From Amphiura filiformis (taxonomy: Eukaryota > Echinodermata > Ophiuroidea > Amphilepidida > Amphiuridae), in contig NC_092635.1 in assembly GCF_039555335.1 (NCBI RefSeq), positions 53,387,755 to 53,451,754 on the forward strand: a stretch of 64,000 bases of DNA, written 5' to 3'. Under the pieces are notes generated by a model. It searched no databases. It saw nothing but the letters and a program-made list of their open reading frames with translations, and was not told where the DNA came from. Both the position numbers and the translations under genes were made by a program. Shown piece after piece: positions 9,615-20,544 of this stretch; the first letter of the stretch is position 1, and each line of letters opens with the position of its first letter.

Positions 9615-11621
9615 ATGGAGAAAAGCAAGAAGAAGGAACGCTCTCAATCTCGTGCGGAGTCAATCAGATCAGCTTATGCAACTAGTCTGGCCAGCAATGG
9701 AAAACCAAAAGTGAAAATTGCAGCTAGAGAAAGAGGTAATTTTTTGTTACATTTTGTGGTTTGTTGGTGAATGTTTTTAGCATTTCAGTTTGGTTCACGT
9801 CAAAACAATCCAAGATTCAAGACAAATTAAAATCAACTTTAGTGATAGGCCTACTTTAAAATCATGATGTGGTATAGCTACTTCCTCGTGTATAATTTTG
9901 GAAAATATTTAGCTAAAAAAATGTATATAGGCTAGTTATTGTTTTGAATGTTTTAACTTAATGTTATTTTGTTTCTATTTTGTTACACAGGACCAGGACC
10001 GGGTCGCTATGGGCTGCCTTCTACTTGTGGTTACGTGGAGCATGATTTTACCAAACACATGAAACCATCTTACTCTTTGGGTGCAAGATTAGAAAATTCA
10101 AGTAAGTATTTTATAATTTTTTAAATTCTTTTTATAATTTTGCTTGATTCTAAAGTACTAAAGTTCATACAAAGTCTGAAGATCCTCTCATCTTTTTGCG
10201 ATGTATAAAGACCTGTGTATGTTCAGTACAGTCTGTGTTTATGCCGGTGACCATGGTGTCTATTGATCAAACATGAATGGTGTAAATAGACGATAACAAA
10301 AAGCTAACCAGATTAAACTTTAGCTTCTTTTATGGTTGATAATGCAAGTTGGCGTCGTTTTCGGCTTAGAATACTGGTTTTAAAATGTGCATGTAAGTTG
10401 ATACAGAGATATCTGGTTGATATAAAGCATGAAAATATCTACTACCAACTCGTTGGATGCATGATTTATGCAAAACAACACTTTTTATAGAGTTGAACTG
10501 CTTATTCTAACCACTTGTTTTCTTCTTTTTTCTCTACAGTGTTTGCCAGTGAATGTAGTCCAGGACCAAAGTATGCAATAGTTACAAACTACACCAGATT
10601 TGGAACTGATGGCACACCTCAATATTCAATGCTTGCAAGGCAGAAAGATCCAAGTAAGTTAATCTGATTACATCTGAAATTTTTCCTAAACCCGTCAAAA
10701 CACAAAAATGTCTTCTTTTTTTAATTTTGGTCAAAACGTTTTGATAACATTTAAATGTCGGTTTATATAAAGGTCGCAAAATACATTTTATTTTTATATG
10801 AAAAAAACATTTCAATAACATTTACAAATGTTGTCAAATTGTTATTGGTAAATATTTTCGGCAAACAGTTTTTGTCAACACTTAATAACATCGAGTTTAA
10901 AAAAATGTTTTCTCCTTATCTATGACTCTGCGTTATGGGGAAACTTTTAACCTAAAAAAAATGATTTGAAATTTCTATACACTAATTTGAGTGATAAACT
11001 TGTTCATAAAATAAGATGCACAGCATGAGTGATCTATAAAAGCCATTGCCCTCTTGTTTGTTTTAATAAATGTGATGTCGTCTATATTTTTGTATGTTTT
11101 TCTAACCACTTTTCTTTTCAATTCTTACTTTTTCAACAGATGTATTCATCACTCCTTCTCCCTACGCCTACAGTCCAGAAAAGTGTCATCCACAAGGTGA
11201 AAAACACGCTCCAGTATACACCATGAGGGCCCGCACCCGCTACAGGAAACGCGACCAAGAGCCCGCCCCTAATAGCTACAACCTCCCCAACCTTATCGGT
11301 CCACGAATCCCCAACAAAGAAGCCAGTGCGAACTTTTCAATGACTGGAAGACCAAAAGTCGGAAGTTACTTAGATGATCTTCATCAGACCCCTGGACCAG
11401 GAAGCCACGATGCAGTTCATCCTGATACCACTAGTACTAAGAAGCCTTTGTATTCAATGCTTGCAAGGAATCAACTTCCAGGAGATAGAACTCTGAAGCC
11501 AGGGCCTGGTGCCCATTATCCCGAAAAAGTGACTGTGAATAAGAAGAAATATCCAAGCTCTTCCATGGGAATTCGACACTCGGAATTTGTATGTCCGTTG
11601 GTGGTGGAAGTACATGATTGA
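9615..11621 (+). CDS. CIMAP1: CIMAP1/ODF3 (SHIPPO1) family protein, copy 1
   Basis: Four exons, 9615-9735, 9991-10101, 10540-10653 and 11140-11621, all with GT-AG borders and all introns in phase 1, give a 275-residue protein. It carries the Pro-Gly-Pro (STPGR/SHIPPO) repeats of outer dense fibre protein 3: GPGPGRYGLPS (about 41-51), SPGPKY (84-89), a YAYSPEK block (124-130), TPGPG (199-203) and KPGPGAHYPEK (235-245). The C-terminus (MGIRHSEFVCPL..EV) parallels human ODF3 (FGIKHSDYMTPLLVDVE). Human ODF3 is 254 residues. This copy has an extra Ser/Lys/Arg-rich N-terminus of about 24 residues compared with copy 2. Family members bind axonemal doublet microtubules or sperm-tail structures. Expression in testis or ciliated cells is inferred, not shown here. 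Confidence 0.94.
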
Positions 11622-13020
11622 ATATAACATCTCTGTGGACTCAAAACTTTGAGAAGACTTTCATGTTGGTGGAAGTGTAAATTTGTGTACATATAGAGAG
11701 ATATTATTTATTTTTATATTGACTTTTATATTATTATGAAGAAGTGAAGGGTTGATGGAAAGGTTGACTTGCACTAATGATGCAAGGATTTGTTTGCTCA
11801 AATCACGGAGCCAATAAACCAATCATTCGCAATGCAATTTTGAACAAAATGATCTTTCAAATGTGTCAAAATTTGTGAGTGAATCTATTCTTTGAATTGG
11901 GCATATAATCACGCTTTATGATAGATCTTTGCTGTAAATCTGCAAACTTTTTCAAAGTGATACGGACAGGTGGCAACATGATGCTTTTTTATAATATTTA
12001 GTGGATAAAATGAGCTATTTTATGTATCCAGGCTTTAAGCAAATAATTATATTGTCTTGGGAAATATGTATGTTGCTGAGTCTATGGTTGCTGCTATACT
12101 CCTATTCATCCACTTTTGCTTTGATTAAATAATTTCATGTACGCAGAGGATGTGCTTATTTTGCCTATTCTTATATTGCATGCATACTTTAAAAAAATCT
12201 GAAAAACAGTACTTCACGATGACAAAGATGAGTAATGACCTTATGATTAAATTAGCAAAGAATGTTGAAGTTGCGCTATTCTTTTGTAATGTATAAAAAC
12301 AATAATATTGTGTAAGGTTATTGCTTTTTATGTCATTTCTATTCGGGTTTGTTTCTGTTGCTTACACAACAAAAACAGTGTCTAGAGATCAAACACTTTT
12401 AAACTATTTTAAACATGTTTACAAACTAAACAAGGCCAAGGATGTCCTGGATATCATGTTTGATTCCATCCAGACTATGTTTAGCTTACCATGTTTACAA
12501 GTCAACTTCAAGAAAAGTGTTTTTAAAGATTTAAATTACTAGGCACTGTTTTTGCAGTATTTGACAACAGTTGATAACAGTTGATTTTAAATGTGATAAT
12601 GAATCAAGCTATTGTTGACAAGTTCTCGTCTTGCCTTTTGATCAATAAAATGTATTAAAATGATTATAAAATTATTTCTTGTGAATTGAGTGTTAATTTT
12701 TTGTTTAATATATTGTTGAGGAAATACACTAAATGCTGAGATGACTTGCCTCCCCCATCTCGGCTTGAGATAAAAGCTTTGCCTCTCCCCTTTGCACACA
12801 CCAACATTTTGGGAACCCAATTTGCAAACCTTTTAATATGGTCTACTCCGGTTTCAGAAACCCCAATTGACCAATTGTTAAAAATAAGGGCAAAAAACAT
12901 GTGTTTTTATGGTGTTTTTCGTATATGTCGTGACAATCAAGCCCAAAGTTATAATGTAATGTAAGACTATTTCAAGTTACGCATTCTAAATTTTGGAAAA
13001 CACATTTTTCAATCTTTTTT
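11622..13020 (+). other. 3' UTR and downstream flank of CIMAP1 copy 1
   Basis: Two candidate polyadenylation signals follow the stop: AATAAA at 11813-11818 (about 190 bp after the stop) and AATAAA at 12644-12649 (about 1 kb after). The first is the more likely. The stretch shows no other identified repeat. The 73-residue frame at 12321-12542 has no known domain. Confidence 0.55.
11813..11818 (+). terminator. Candidate poly(A) signal for CIMAP1 copy 1
   Basis: AATAAA, 192 bp after the stop codon and a plausible distance for a short 3' UTR. Confidence 0.5.
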
Positions 13021-13560
13021 TAAACCAATCATTTGCAAATTTTGATCTTTCGTATTGAAGATCTAGATTGTTTTTCCAAAACACCTACACAATTGAGGTC
13101 GGGGGGGGATGTGTATCTTCAATACGAAATATCAAAATTTTCAAATGATCGTCAGCTTTTCCTCCCTACATATCATTAGATTTATAAATTTTACTTCCAG
13201 GACTGTTAAATATGAACAATAAAAAAATATAAATTTCTAATAATTTGCCATAGAATTTATATTATATCGCCAATTTCAAAAAATTTTGATATCAGAATAG
13301 GACATTCCTCGTATTCCGAATACAATTTGATATGGCAATGTGCTCTCATGTCCCACAAAAATACCGTGCAAACGTTGTTAGAGCTCTTAACCTTCATTTC
13401 ATGTTTAAAACTTGAGAATATTTTGTGAATTGTTGACCCAAAATGTTTTTGCTCAGGGCGCCTCATTCTCAAGATGCCAGCAATTTCGAAATTCCACCCA
13501 TGTTTCGGGTATAGCGTCCCTTTTAAAATGAGAAGCTGGCCAATCCCCCTCCCCAATTAA
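13021..13560. mobile_element. Family C foldback element, partial copy
   Basis: The centre is a palindromic pair (TTTCGTATTGAAGATCTAGA ... ATCTTCAATACGAAATATCA) followed by a long arm that matches the family C arms at 62050-63115: a TCAGCTTTTCCTCCC block, ATCATTAGATTTATAAA, GGACTGTTAAATAT, ATTATATCG and GTGCTCTCATGTCCCACA in the same order. The second arm is nearly absent, so this is a one-armed copy. Confidence 0.7.
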
Positions 13561-14097
13561 ACATCTTAAATTCGAATTACATTACAGCATCAAATTAAGG
13601 CCTCTCAGATCTCTAGTATATAGGCCTATATTAATGTTCATGGTTCACTACCGGTATATCATTAATACATGTCATTTATTATACATGTTATAAGTGCCAT
13701 TATATATCCCTTATTAAATGATTGGATTTTTAGTTCAGGTCTACTGATAAAGACGTTTCCAGATTCCGAAATATTAAACATTATTTTCCGGGATAATTTT
13801 TAATAATTACAAATCAAAGGTCTTGTACAAAATATACCCCCACATACCACGTTGCTATGTAGTCCCTCCCCACATTACATGCATTACGCTTTACAATTAG
13901 CAGTAACGTGCGTTTTCCGGAGTCGGGTTCTTCTCTCAATATAAAATAGTGAGACAGGTGTAATTGACAGTCACTTTTTTGTGTGTGGAAAGATCATAGA
14001 AACTCTTTACATGATTCATTGTAACATGTATAGAATTAAATGTATAGAAAAACAGGTTTAAAAAATGTAGCTCCACTATACAATATCCTATTGTCTA
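13561..14097. other. Intergenic, nothing recognised
   Basis: AT-rich spacer between a foldback remnant and a hairpin element. No exon or repeat identified. Confidence 0.45.
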
Positions 14098-14289
14098 TTC
14101 GCTACTTGCACGGTTCCGCCATTATGCACTATGTGCGGGGAGAGCCTCGAACTGGCAGCATACATGAATGGGAATTGAACTAGTCATAACGTTCTGTGTA
14201 AGGTTACATAATTCTTCCTTTCATGTATGCTGCCAGTTCGAGGCTCTCCCGCACATAGTGCATAATGGCGGAACCGTGCAAGTAGCGAA
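14098..14289. repeat. Near-perfect inverted repeat (~70-bp arms, ~50-bp loop)
   Basis: The left arm (14098 to about 14169) and right arm (about 14219-14289) are reverse complements with about two differences: one extra G in the left arm and one substitution near the loop. The arms contain GCACGGTTCCGCCATTATGC and GAGCCTCGAACTGGCAGCAT. Such identity implies a recent origin or selection for pairing. A young MITE is the simplest reading; a hairpin RNA is an alternative. Confidence 0.9.
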
Positions 14290-15283
14290 TTGAGACACTT
14301 GAGGTGCCAAAATAAAGCTCTTGCAAAAATCTAGTAGATTTATAAATCCAAAATGTATATTTTTTTAAATTATTTTAGTGCATGGGCATATTTCTAGTAA
14401 CATCAGAGGGGGTAGGAGGTGTAGCACCTATGATTTCGGGATAAAATGATATCTTGTGTGTACCAATTTTGGCATTATCTCATTAATTGATTTTAAATTT
14501 CGGTAATGTATATTTGTAATGTATTTGTAATATCATTTCCCATGTTTTAATGTGCCATTTTGTTGCAAGAGGAGAATAAAAGCCCTGTTTGGGGCATGAG
14601 AGGAAAAAAATGGCATATTTGGTCATCTGATTTTATCAATATCCAAGAAACATTTCAAATTAGGTTCTTGCACTAGATAATGGTCTAAAGAACATAAATG
14701 CCAACTTTCAGGTCTATAGGGGGTCACTATACTTTAGGAGCTGCATTTTTTTCAAATAGCTTGAAATGTCGACTTTTGGTGAAAAAATGAAATGCGTGAA
14801 AAACGTCATGACAAGGGGTTCGAAAACAAAGAAAACTAGTGGCAAATGGTGGTCATAGACAACAAACCTAGCTGGGCATGTTGGTGTTGTGGAGGAATCT
14901 GACTCCTGCAAAATGTTCCAAAAATGTTCCCCTGGTTATGAGGTTTGTTGTCACCGAGTTTGAGTCCCGTACTCCTTACAGATGTCAAGAAAATGTATTT
15001 CTAAGATTTGACCCCAGATGACATTTGACCCGACCCCCCCAGCTAGGTAATAATAAGATTCTTGTTGTAATTAGCACGCTTTTTATACAATTTGCATAAT
15101 TTTTCCGGATTTATTTTGTATGTTATGAAAACTACATATACAATGATGAAATGATGATTTTGGCCTATCTAATTACACCTGTCCCACCTTTACTTCATCG
15201 CAAATTTGAGCAACTTTGAAATTGGACCCCTATGCACAAGTTGATTTTTTTTTTTTTCCTCCGGCAAATCAAATTTTCATTCC
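14290..15283. other. Intergenic, nothing firmly recognised
   Basis: Moderately GC sequence near 14700-15050 looks less AT-rich than its surroundings but contains no domain I recognise on either strand. It may be an old transposon fragment. Confidence 0.4.
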
Positions 15284-16488
15284 TTAAGGGCGTACTACAC
15301 CCATATATTGGTTTGATTGGTCTAAATAAATATTTTTTCATTTATAGCTAGGCGATATATGCACGGATCATGTGAAATAAAAAAAATATGAAAAAAAAGA
15401 AGAAAAAAGTGCTTTTAAACAATTGTAGTAAGTCATTTTAGCCCTATATATATTTTGTTTACTGTATCCTAGTTACTCAGATGCGTGTTTCATAACAAAC
15501 CATGATTTATTCTATTCAGCATGTTCAAGTAGGGTACATGAATAGAATACATTAAATCCTTTGTTATACTCTCTATAGAAAATCTAGTGGTGCATGCAAA
15601 ATATATAAACACTTACACAATGGATGTATAGTCATTAGTCAATAATATTATAATGTGTTGTTAGGAGAAGAAAAGGCTATTAGGTCACCGTATGTCAGGT
15701 TATAGGTCAATTGGTTCAGGTCAAATTTAAGCATCAATTTTGAATACACATGTGAGAGTTTGTGATATCATAATGAGGAATAATTTTGCTATTCTGTCTT
15801 TAACTGGATATATATCAAGAAGTGCAAGGTGGATATACTAATATACCTTGGGATGTAAATGGTGAGTACAATTTAGAATGCCTAGTTGCGATGGATTTCA
15901 CAAATAAATATAAAATAGTTACCAAAATCACAAACGTTAAGCTTACGGAAAACTACCCAATATGGTGGTATAGGTGACAAGAAATACAATTTTTTTCAAC
16001 ATTGCTGTAGTATGGTTGTGGTAACCTGCTACCTGTGGCTTAATTAAGTTTCAGTGAAATAATGTCGCAACGGTTAAAAATACAAAATATAGCTCAACAT
16101 TGAAAATAGAAGCATTTTAACCAGTTCCTTTTTGATAGTTGTGGAGCACCAAGTTCATGAAGTCATAAAAGAAATCAGGAACCACTTATTCCCATTTTAC
16201 ATATCAACTTTATTTCCCTAACGTGTTAGCAACACATATCCAAAATTTTAACGAAATCCGTTGATAGTAAGCTTTCCAAAATGAAGTGAATTATAATCAT
16301 CAATGATGTACCACCTTTTGGCTTCTACTTTTAAAAGCATGTAAGCTACGTTGATACCGATGCCACCAATAAAACGAGAAGATTTGCCCCCTTCATTTTG
16401 CATACCACTTTGTCCATTTTTTTTGTAATTTCTTCACAAAATGCAAAAAAAAAAAAAAAAAAAATCAATGGGTGTAGTACCCCCTTAA
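15284..16488. mobile_element. Family D TTAA element, 1.2-kb member
   Basis: Bounded by TTAAGGGCGTACTACACCC on the left and GGGTGTAGTACCCCCTTAA on the right, an 18-19 bp inverted pair containing the TTAA target site. The interior has no significant reading frame. A 336-bp member with the same ends lies at 38173-38508, so the family spans a size range as internally deleted elements do. A 21-bp poly(A)-like run lies just inside the right end. Confidence 0.82.
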
Positions 16489-17309
16489 ACATATTACATA
16501 TCTTACTCTACCGGGTTTTAATACAACACAAAACAACAACAATACAAAACAAATAGACAGAACAATTTATCACAGCACAATTCTCAAATATAATAGTGTA
16601 GATAAAAATCATCGCATGCATTAATTAAATAAGCCCCTCCAAACCTGTCATTTACGTCACAAGTTGATTTTTAATTGACCCTTCCCCGCTCAGGGCCACT
16701 TTATAATTTTTGGAGATATCTTCCATGTGTTACGGGAGGTGCAGAAACATAAAAACACTAATTAGGAAACGTTCAAATATGAAATTATGTGCTCGCTGCG
16801 TTCGCATCACATAATTAGACAATTTCAAGCTTTAACATAATTGGGGTTTCACCAAAATCTGGTATGAGTATGGGGGGGGGGGGGGGCAAAGATTTGTTGG
16901 CATGTCGAAATGGGGGGGGGGATTTTGGCAGACCATCAGTTTCAGAATTCACCACCCTGGGGCCAGGGGTACACATTATTTTTGCACATCCGTAAGAAAC
17001 ATAAAAAGTTGGTTGAGCACTAGGGATGCCCAAGAACAGTGGCGACGAGTATTTTTTGTTCCGGTTTTATACTGAGCCTTTTTTTCGCGCACACGAAATG
17101 TCAATTTCAAACTATTTTAGCTCCAAATGAAGGTATTTTGCTATTTGATGTGCCAATGCGCGCGAAGCGTGCAAACTTGTGCAACTATGTTACCCTAATC
17201 GGAAGAATTAAACATTGAGGGGACGAGCAGATTTTAGACCGGTTTTCATGGTTTTTTACTGGGACAAGTTTTGCGCGCGAGGATTTCAGACAAGTTTAGC
17301 CCAAAATGT
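16489..17309. other. Intergenic, low-complexity G runs
   Basis: Includes two long G tracts near 16872-16887 and 16911-16920. No coding region recognised; the 72-residue minus frame here is produced by the C runs on the other strand. Confidence 0.45.
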
Positions 17310-17560
17310 ACATGATGTACATACATACATACATACATCGATTTATATTGCGCCTATACAATTTTAGCTCTAGGCGCATTACAATAAGAGAAAACAAAGA
17401 AAGAAATAGCAATGACAAGAAATGGATCAAATTGGAAAAAGATGGGTTTTTAAAAGCTTTTTGAAGCTTGCCAGTGTTTGGGCCTCTCTGATGTTGCATG
17501 GGAGGTTGTTCCAAATTCGAGGACCAAAGGAAGTGAAGGCGTTATCACCAGCTAATGTAG
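17310..17560 (-). mobile_element. CR1/L2-like LINE 3' end
   Basis: On the minus strand the sequence reads AFTSFGPRIWNNLPCNIREA then QTLASFKKLLKTHLF and a stop. This is the typical final segment of CR1/L2-clade reverse transcriptases (pattern G-R-x-W-N-x-L-P-x-x-I-R ... F-K-x-x-L-K-T-x-L-F). After the stop comes a short 3' UTR ending in GCGCAATATAAATCG and a tetranucleotide tail (TACA/TGTA repeats at 17317-17339), as expected for this clade. Only about 45 codons remain. Confidence 0.75.
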
Positions 17561-17639
17561 GTGAATTTTGTTATTTTGCGGGCCAGTGCGTGAGATAATT
17601 AGACAAGTTTTACCCTATTTTGGACCAGAACATATAGTG

Positions 17640-18010
17640 TTTAAAGCCTTATGTACGATTTTTCAAATTTCAAATTTGTTATTCTATACTCAACTGCTGC
17701 AGCATGCTGACAAATAATAGGGAAGGATTTCTGGCTTTGGGGCGCGAGCCCAAAAGCAAGGGCGGCCAAAACGAAGGGGCGGCGGAAGAAGAAGGGGCGG
17801 CAAAAAGAATTAGTAAGGAAAAACGGGCGGGAAAATTTGAAAAAGTAAAAAAATAGCAAAAAAAATGTACTATACATCAAAATGTGTTGCTTTTAGGACG
17901 CTAGCGCCTATAATCCTTTTTTTCTTCTTTTTTTCGGGCTGTTGAGGAAGGGCGGCAAAATTGAATTTTCTTCGGCCCCTCGGGGCAGGAGCGGTCACAG
18001 CACGCCACTG
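17640..18010. repeat. GC-rich repeat with GGCGGCAAAATTGAATTTTC end block
   Basis: Positions 17938-18010 (GGGCGGCAAAATTGAATTTTC to CACGCCACTG) recur at 24545-24606 with few changes. The rest (GGGCGG-rich, 17735-17830) is not recognised. Probably a DNA transposon terminus, as the end CAGTGGCGTG (reverse complement) resembles the CAG-GGCGTAGC ends of hAT-like elements in this window. Confidence 0.5.
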
Positions 18011-18364
18011 AGTTGGGTCATGTATAAACATTACAATTATGTCAAAAATCAGGTTTGAAAAAAATTAATCAATTTCATATTATGAGATCGTACATTATGG
18101 CTTTAATATCAAGCTAAGTTGCAGAGAGGGCAATTCCTGTGGATTTCTTTCGGTAAATGGAGCATTTTTATGATTTTTAAAATGGGAATTACTCCCCTCC
18201 ACATAACATTTAAAGTGAATGCTACTGAAAATTTCCCGGAAAGTGTTGCGTAAAGCAGATATTGGCCAAAATAAGAAATCTTTGTAAAAATGAGGAGCAG
18301 CACAATCAGGTCAAAATTTGGTATTGAAAGAGCAGTAGAATTATGCACTTATTTACATACCCTC

Positions 18365-18712
18365 TTAAAGGAGGATTTCGTGATCCTAGCATCCTCTTTT
18401 TATGACATTTTTCAGTAGATATCCACGAAAAAAGCTTATTTCCAAAATTTCAGTTGATTCCGATTTTGCGTTTGCGAGTTATGCATGATTATGTGTATTA
18501 CACTGCTCCATAGACAATGTGTTGTAATTTCGTTCTGGTGCACTAGAACGAAATTCAATTCAAATTTGGCGATATTTTTGCTAAACGAATTAATCTGCAA
18601 GAAATATTTGGTACATAAACATTATGTAGCCAGAGGTATCCAGTGGTGTAAAAATCTCAACTTTTTTGGGAAAAGTGGGGGATGAGGCTGTGGATCACGA
18701 AATGCCCTTTAA
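18365..18712 (-). mobile_element. Family A TTAA MITE, copy 2
   Basis: Full-length ~345-bp copy in the opposite orientation to copy 1, bounded by TTAA on both sides, with the central TTCGTTCTGG / CTAGAACGAA palindrome. Confidence 0.88.
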
Positions 18713-19549
18713 TTATTTGTATTTTTCCTGCTGTAAATATTTGTATAATAAAGATTAATTCTTTAATGTGACTATATTAAATTTGTGCATGTTGTCATTC
18801 CACAACCATATAACTAATAAATATTTTACACCATATTTCCAATTGGAAAGTAAGGAACATACTAAACACGAGAGTCATGCAAATTCATATAGATGTTTAG
18901 GATTTGAAAACTGAAAATCGTCATTCCGTAAGCGAGTCATTTCGTATAAATAACGTTCGCTTAGAATTCATGCTTCATAAATTAAATCTGAACATATTTA
19001 TTATTTCATTTAGTAGTTCATATTTATTTGTTGATTGTAAACGTTGATCAGTGTAAACTTATTTGAAACTTCATTCCGTATAGGCTCGGTATTGCCCATC
19101 CAAAACCTTAGACTAGTCTCAGTCCAAAACAAAACCCTTCTGTCAAACTTTGGATGAGCTAATAAGAATTATTGAAGACTCTTCCGCATTCTTACAAACA
19201 AAAAGTTTTTATTATTTTAATTTAAAAGTATTTTCTAACATTTTTTTTATGGAACAGCACCGCAACTTTGGTGGCATAAATTTCAGTAATTGGGCATATT
19301 TCACAATATATTTTAATAAGATTGAGCTCAGACACTTTACCGACGTTTACAACACTTAAAAACAATGTTATAATAAACTTTTAATATTTTACTCATACTA
19401 AAAGCTGAAAAAGAACCTTTTGAACCCTATTTAGCTGCCATTGCCAAAAATGTTCAAAAGGCCACCGCACTGTTACAAAAGTGTATGTCATAATGTTCTA
19501 ATAAATAAATAAAAATAATCTAAGTACAATTAGGCCATTCTCGAGCACT
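18713..19549. other. Intergenic, nothing recognised
   Basis: AT-rich. The block at 19370-19440 (CTTTTGAACCCTATTTAGCTG) recurs with changes at 20113-20160, so part of this stretch is duplicated on the other side of the LINE tail and family A copy 3. Confidence 0.45.
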
Positions 19550-19765
19550 GTAATTTGTCATGTCTGTTAGTCATTTTATTTATTTGTTGATTTCATAATC
19601 TTTGTTTTATTTTTTTCGTCAGGGAAAGGCAATTCTCAGGCCTTATTGGCCTTCCTGCCTTTTCCGCCATATTGTATTTCTTTTGTACTTTATTGTAATT
19701 GATATATTTTTGATGTAGTTGTATAATTTTATATATGGAAATAAACGAATGAATAAGAACTGAGT
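19550..19765 (+). mobile_element. LINE 3' UTR-like tail
   Basis: A pyrimidine/purine pattern (GGCCTTATTGGCCTTCCTGC, TTTTCCGCC, TTGTATTTC) followed by AAATAAACGAATGAATAA matches the usual style of CR1/jockey-type 3' UTRs ending in short AATGAATAA repeats. No coding part is recognised next to it. Confidence 0.5.
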
Positions 19766-19806
19766 TACCTTTACTGCGTCTTTTTAAACCAACATTACAA
19801 ACTACT

Positions 19807-20095
19807 CAGGAGTAATTTCGTGATCCTAACATCCTATTTTTATGACACATATCCCGAAAAAAGCTTATTCCCACAAGTTCAGTTGATTCCGATCTTGCGT
19901 TTGTGAGAATATGCATAATTTTTGGCCATTTTCGTTCTTGTGTACAGATCGAAATACAAATTTGACGATATTTTTGCTAAACGAATATAATCTGCAAGAA
20001 TGTTGTACCTAAACATTTAATGTAGCCAGAGGTTTCTAGTTTCTTTTTTGTGAAAAATGGGGGATGAGGATGTGGATCACGAAATGTCCCTTTAA
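19807..20095 (-). mobile_element. Family A TTAA MITE, copy 3 (degenerate)
   Basis: Both ends are recognisable (GTAATTTCGTGATCCTAACA and GATCACGAAATGTCCCTTTAA) but the centre is shortened and diverged, so this is the oldest of the six copies. Confidence 0.75.
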
Positions 20096-20544
20096 AAGTA
20101 ATGTTACAAACATTTAACTCATACAAAAATAGCCTTTTGAACCCCTTTTTTAGCTGGTGACCACATTATTTCGTCAGTACCCCAATATTTATATGTTGTC
20201 AGAGATGAGCTTTGATGTTGTTTGGAATAAACAGTGGCACCCGCAATGTTATCCTTCACGTTGGTCCTCTCTGTTCATTTCGGCGTCCTTGGATACGTCA
20301 ATCAATATTCATCCTAACGACGGGGTGTTGTTAGGGAAGCTTTACAATAGACCATTTACACAGTAGTACACGACTCGCTTCCCGATAGGAAGTAATGACT
20401 ATGGTGGATTTCGCGGTTTAATTTTTCCTTATTTTGTTATAATTTTAACAAGTTTTACAACTTTTTGAAGTGGATATTTAGTTTTGCATTTGCACTTGTG
20501 TCAAGGATAATTAAACTTGCGTAGCCACCCAAATAGTCATCAAA
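20096..20544 (+). promoter_or_regulatory. Upstream region of CIMAP1 copy 2
   Basis: The 5' UTR and promoter of copy 2 must lie here or just upstream. I see no TATA box at the expected distance and no RFX X-box. A 69-residue frame at 20157-20366 is not recognised. Confidence 0.4.

Noticed and set aside
16815-17033. Proline-rich 72-residue minus frame
   Set aside because: Produced by long G tracts; no conserved features.
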